From Augochlora pura (Eukaryota; Arthropoda; Insecta; Hymenoptera; Halictidae), in NCBI RefSeq assembly GCF_028453695.1, contig NC_135777.1, forward strand, positions 9,165,714 to 9,229,713: 64,000 nt of DNA, given 5' to 3'. Shown here in pieces: positions 63,927 to 64,000 of this stretch (positions within the stretch are counted from its first letter, which is position 1; each line of letters opens with the position of its first letter). A program made the translations under genes and the position numbers. Below the pieces are notes generated by a model that was not told the origin of the DNA, did no database searches, and worked only from the letters and a program-made list of their open reading frames with translations.

Positions 63927-64000
63927 TTAACACGTTCCGTGCCAAGCCATTTTTGCCTGACTCGACGTTCAGGCCATTTGATATTTTGACTAAAGATTGA
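63927..64000. mobile_element. Possible TTAA MITE end, cut by the window edge
   Basis: TTAA (63927-63930) followed by CACGTTCCGTGCCAAGCCAT resembles the end of the copy at 55730 (GCCGTGCCAT core). Only one end is in the window, so the identification is weak. Confidence 0.3.

Noticed and set aside
1..64000. CRISPR arrays, bacterial operons, integrated phage or viral genes
   Set aside because: No spaced direct repeats, no ribosome-binding-site-led gene strings and no recognisable viral reading frames anywhere in the window.

Overview
This is animal nuclear DNA from an insect, and I infer a bee or close hymenopteran. It is AT-rich with patches of higher GC, has short GT-AG introns, and its proteins match well-known insect families. 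There are no bacterial operons, CRISPR arrays or prophage. The gene-rich half is 1-45.7 kb. The right-hand 18 kb has almost no recognisable coding sequence but is dotted with small DNA transposons.

Layout from left to right. (1) On the minus strand, 1-4.9 kb holds the 5' end of atypical protein kinase C (aPKC): two exons encoding the PB1 domain, and further downstream in the transcript a large GC-rich exon that looks like an internal alternative first exon. The C1 and kinase parts would lie left of the window. (2) On the plus strand, 6.7-9.3 kb is CWC22/nucampholin, a splicing and exon-junction factor. (3) On the plus strand, 12.1-14.5 kb is the Ski/Sno co-repressor Snoo, with a long 5' region. 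(4) On the plus strand, 19.7-21.7 kb is a three-SH3 protein of the Dlish/Vamana type. (5) On the minus strand, 21.9-23.7 kb is a RING-finger gene convergent with Dlish. (6) On the minus strand, 25.7-28.4 kb is an SH3BP5/Parcas-type Rab11 exchange factor. (7) On the plus strand, 29.5-30.7 kb is ribosomal protein L17 with a TOP-like promoter. (8) On the minus strand, 32.4-45.6 kb is an SV2-like major-facilitator transporter. I could close it as a nine-exon, 586-residue model with consistent phases throughout, including one GC-AG intron and a 9.5 kb first intron that contains a tRNA-Arg(UCG) gene.

Exon borders were read by hand from splice signals, phase and family knowledge. Most models close in phase from start to stop. 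The least certain points are the alternative aPKC exon, intron 3 of the RING gene and exon 1 of the SV2-like gene.

Non-genic structure includes a mariner-like MITE with TA duplications (16 kb), a family of TTAA-flanked piggyBac-like MITEs of about 243 bp (44.7, 47.7, 55.7 and 57.7 kb), a fold-back with 73-bp arms differing at one base (45 kb), other hairpin elements (31.0, 35.4 and 49.9 kb), a decayed non-LTR retrotransposon tail (50.4 kb), three long poly-G/C tracts, and a TATA-box promoter with a following splice donor at 61.2 kb on the minus strand.

I did not find a clearly new multi-gene system. The most interesting leads are the PB1-less aPKC start, the 81-codon ORF overlapping the snoo start, and the near-perfect fold-back beside the first exon of the SV2-like gene.
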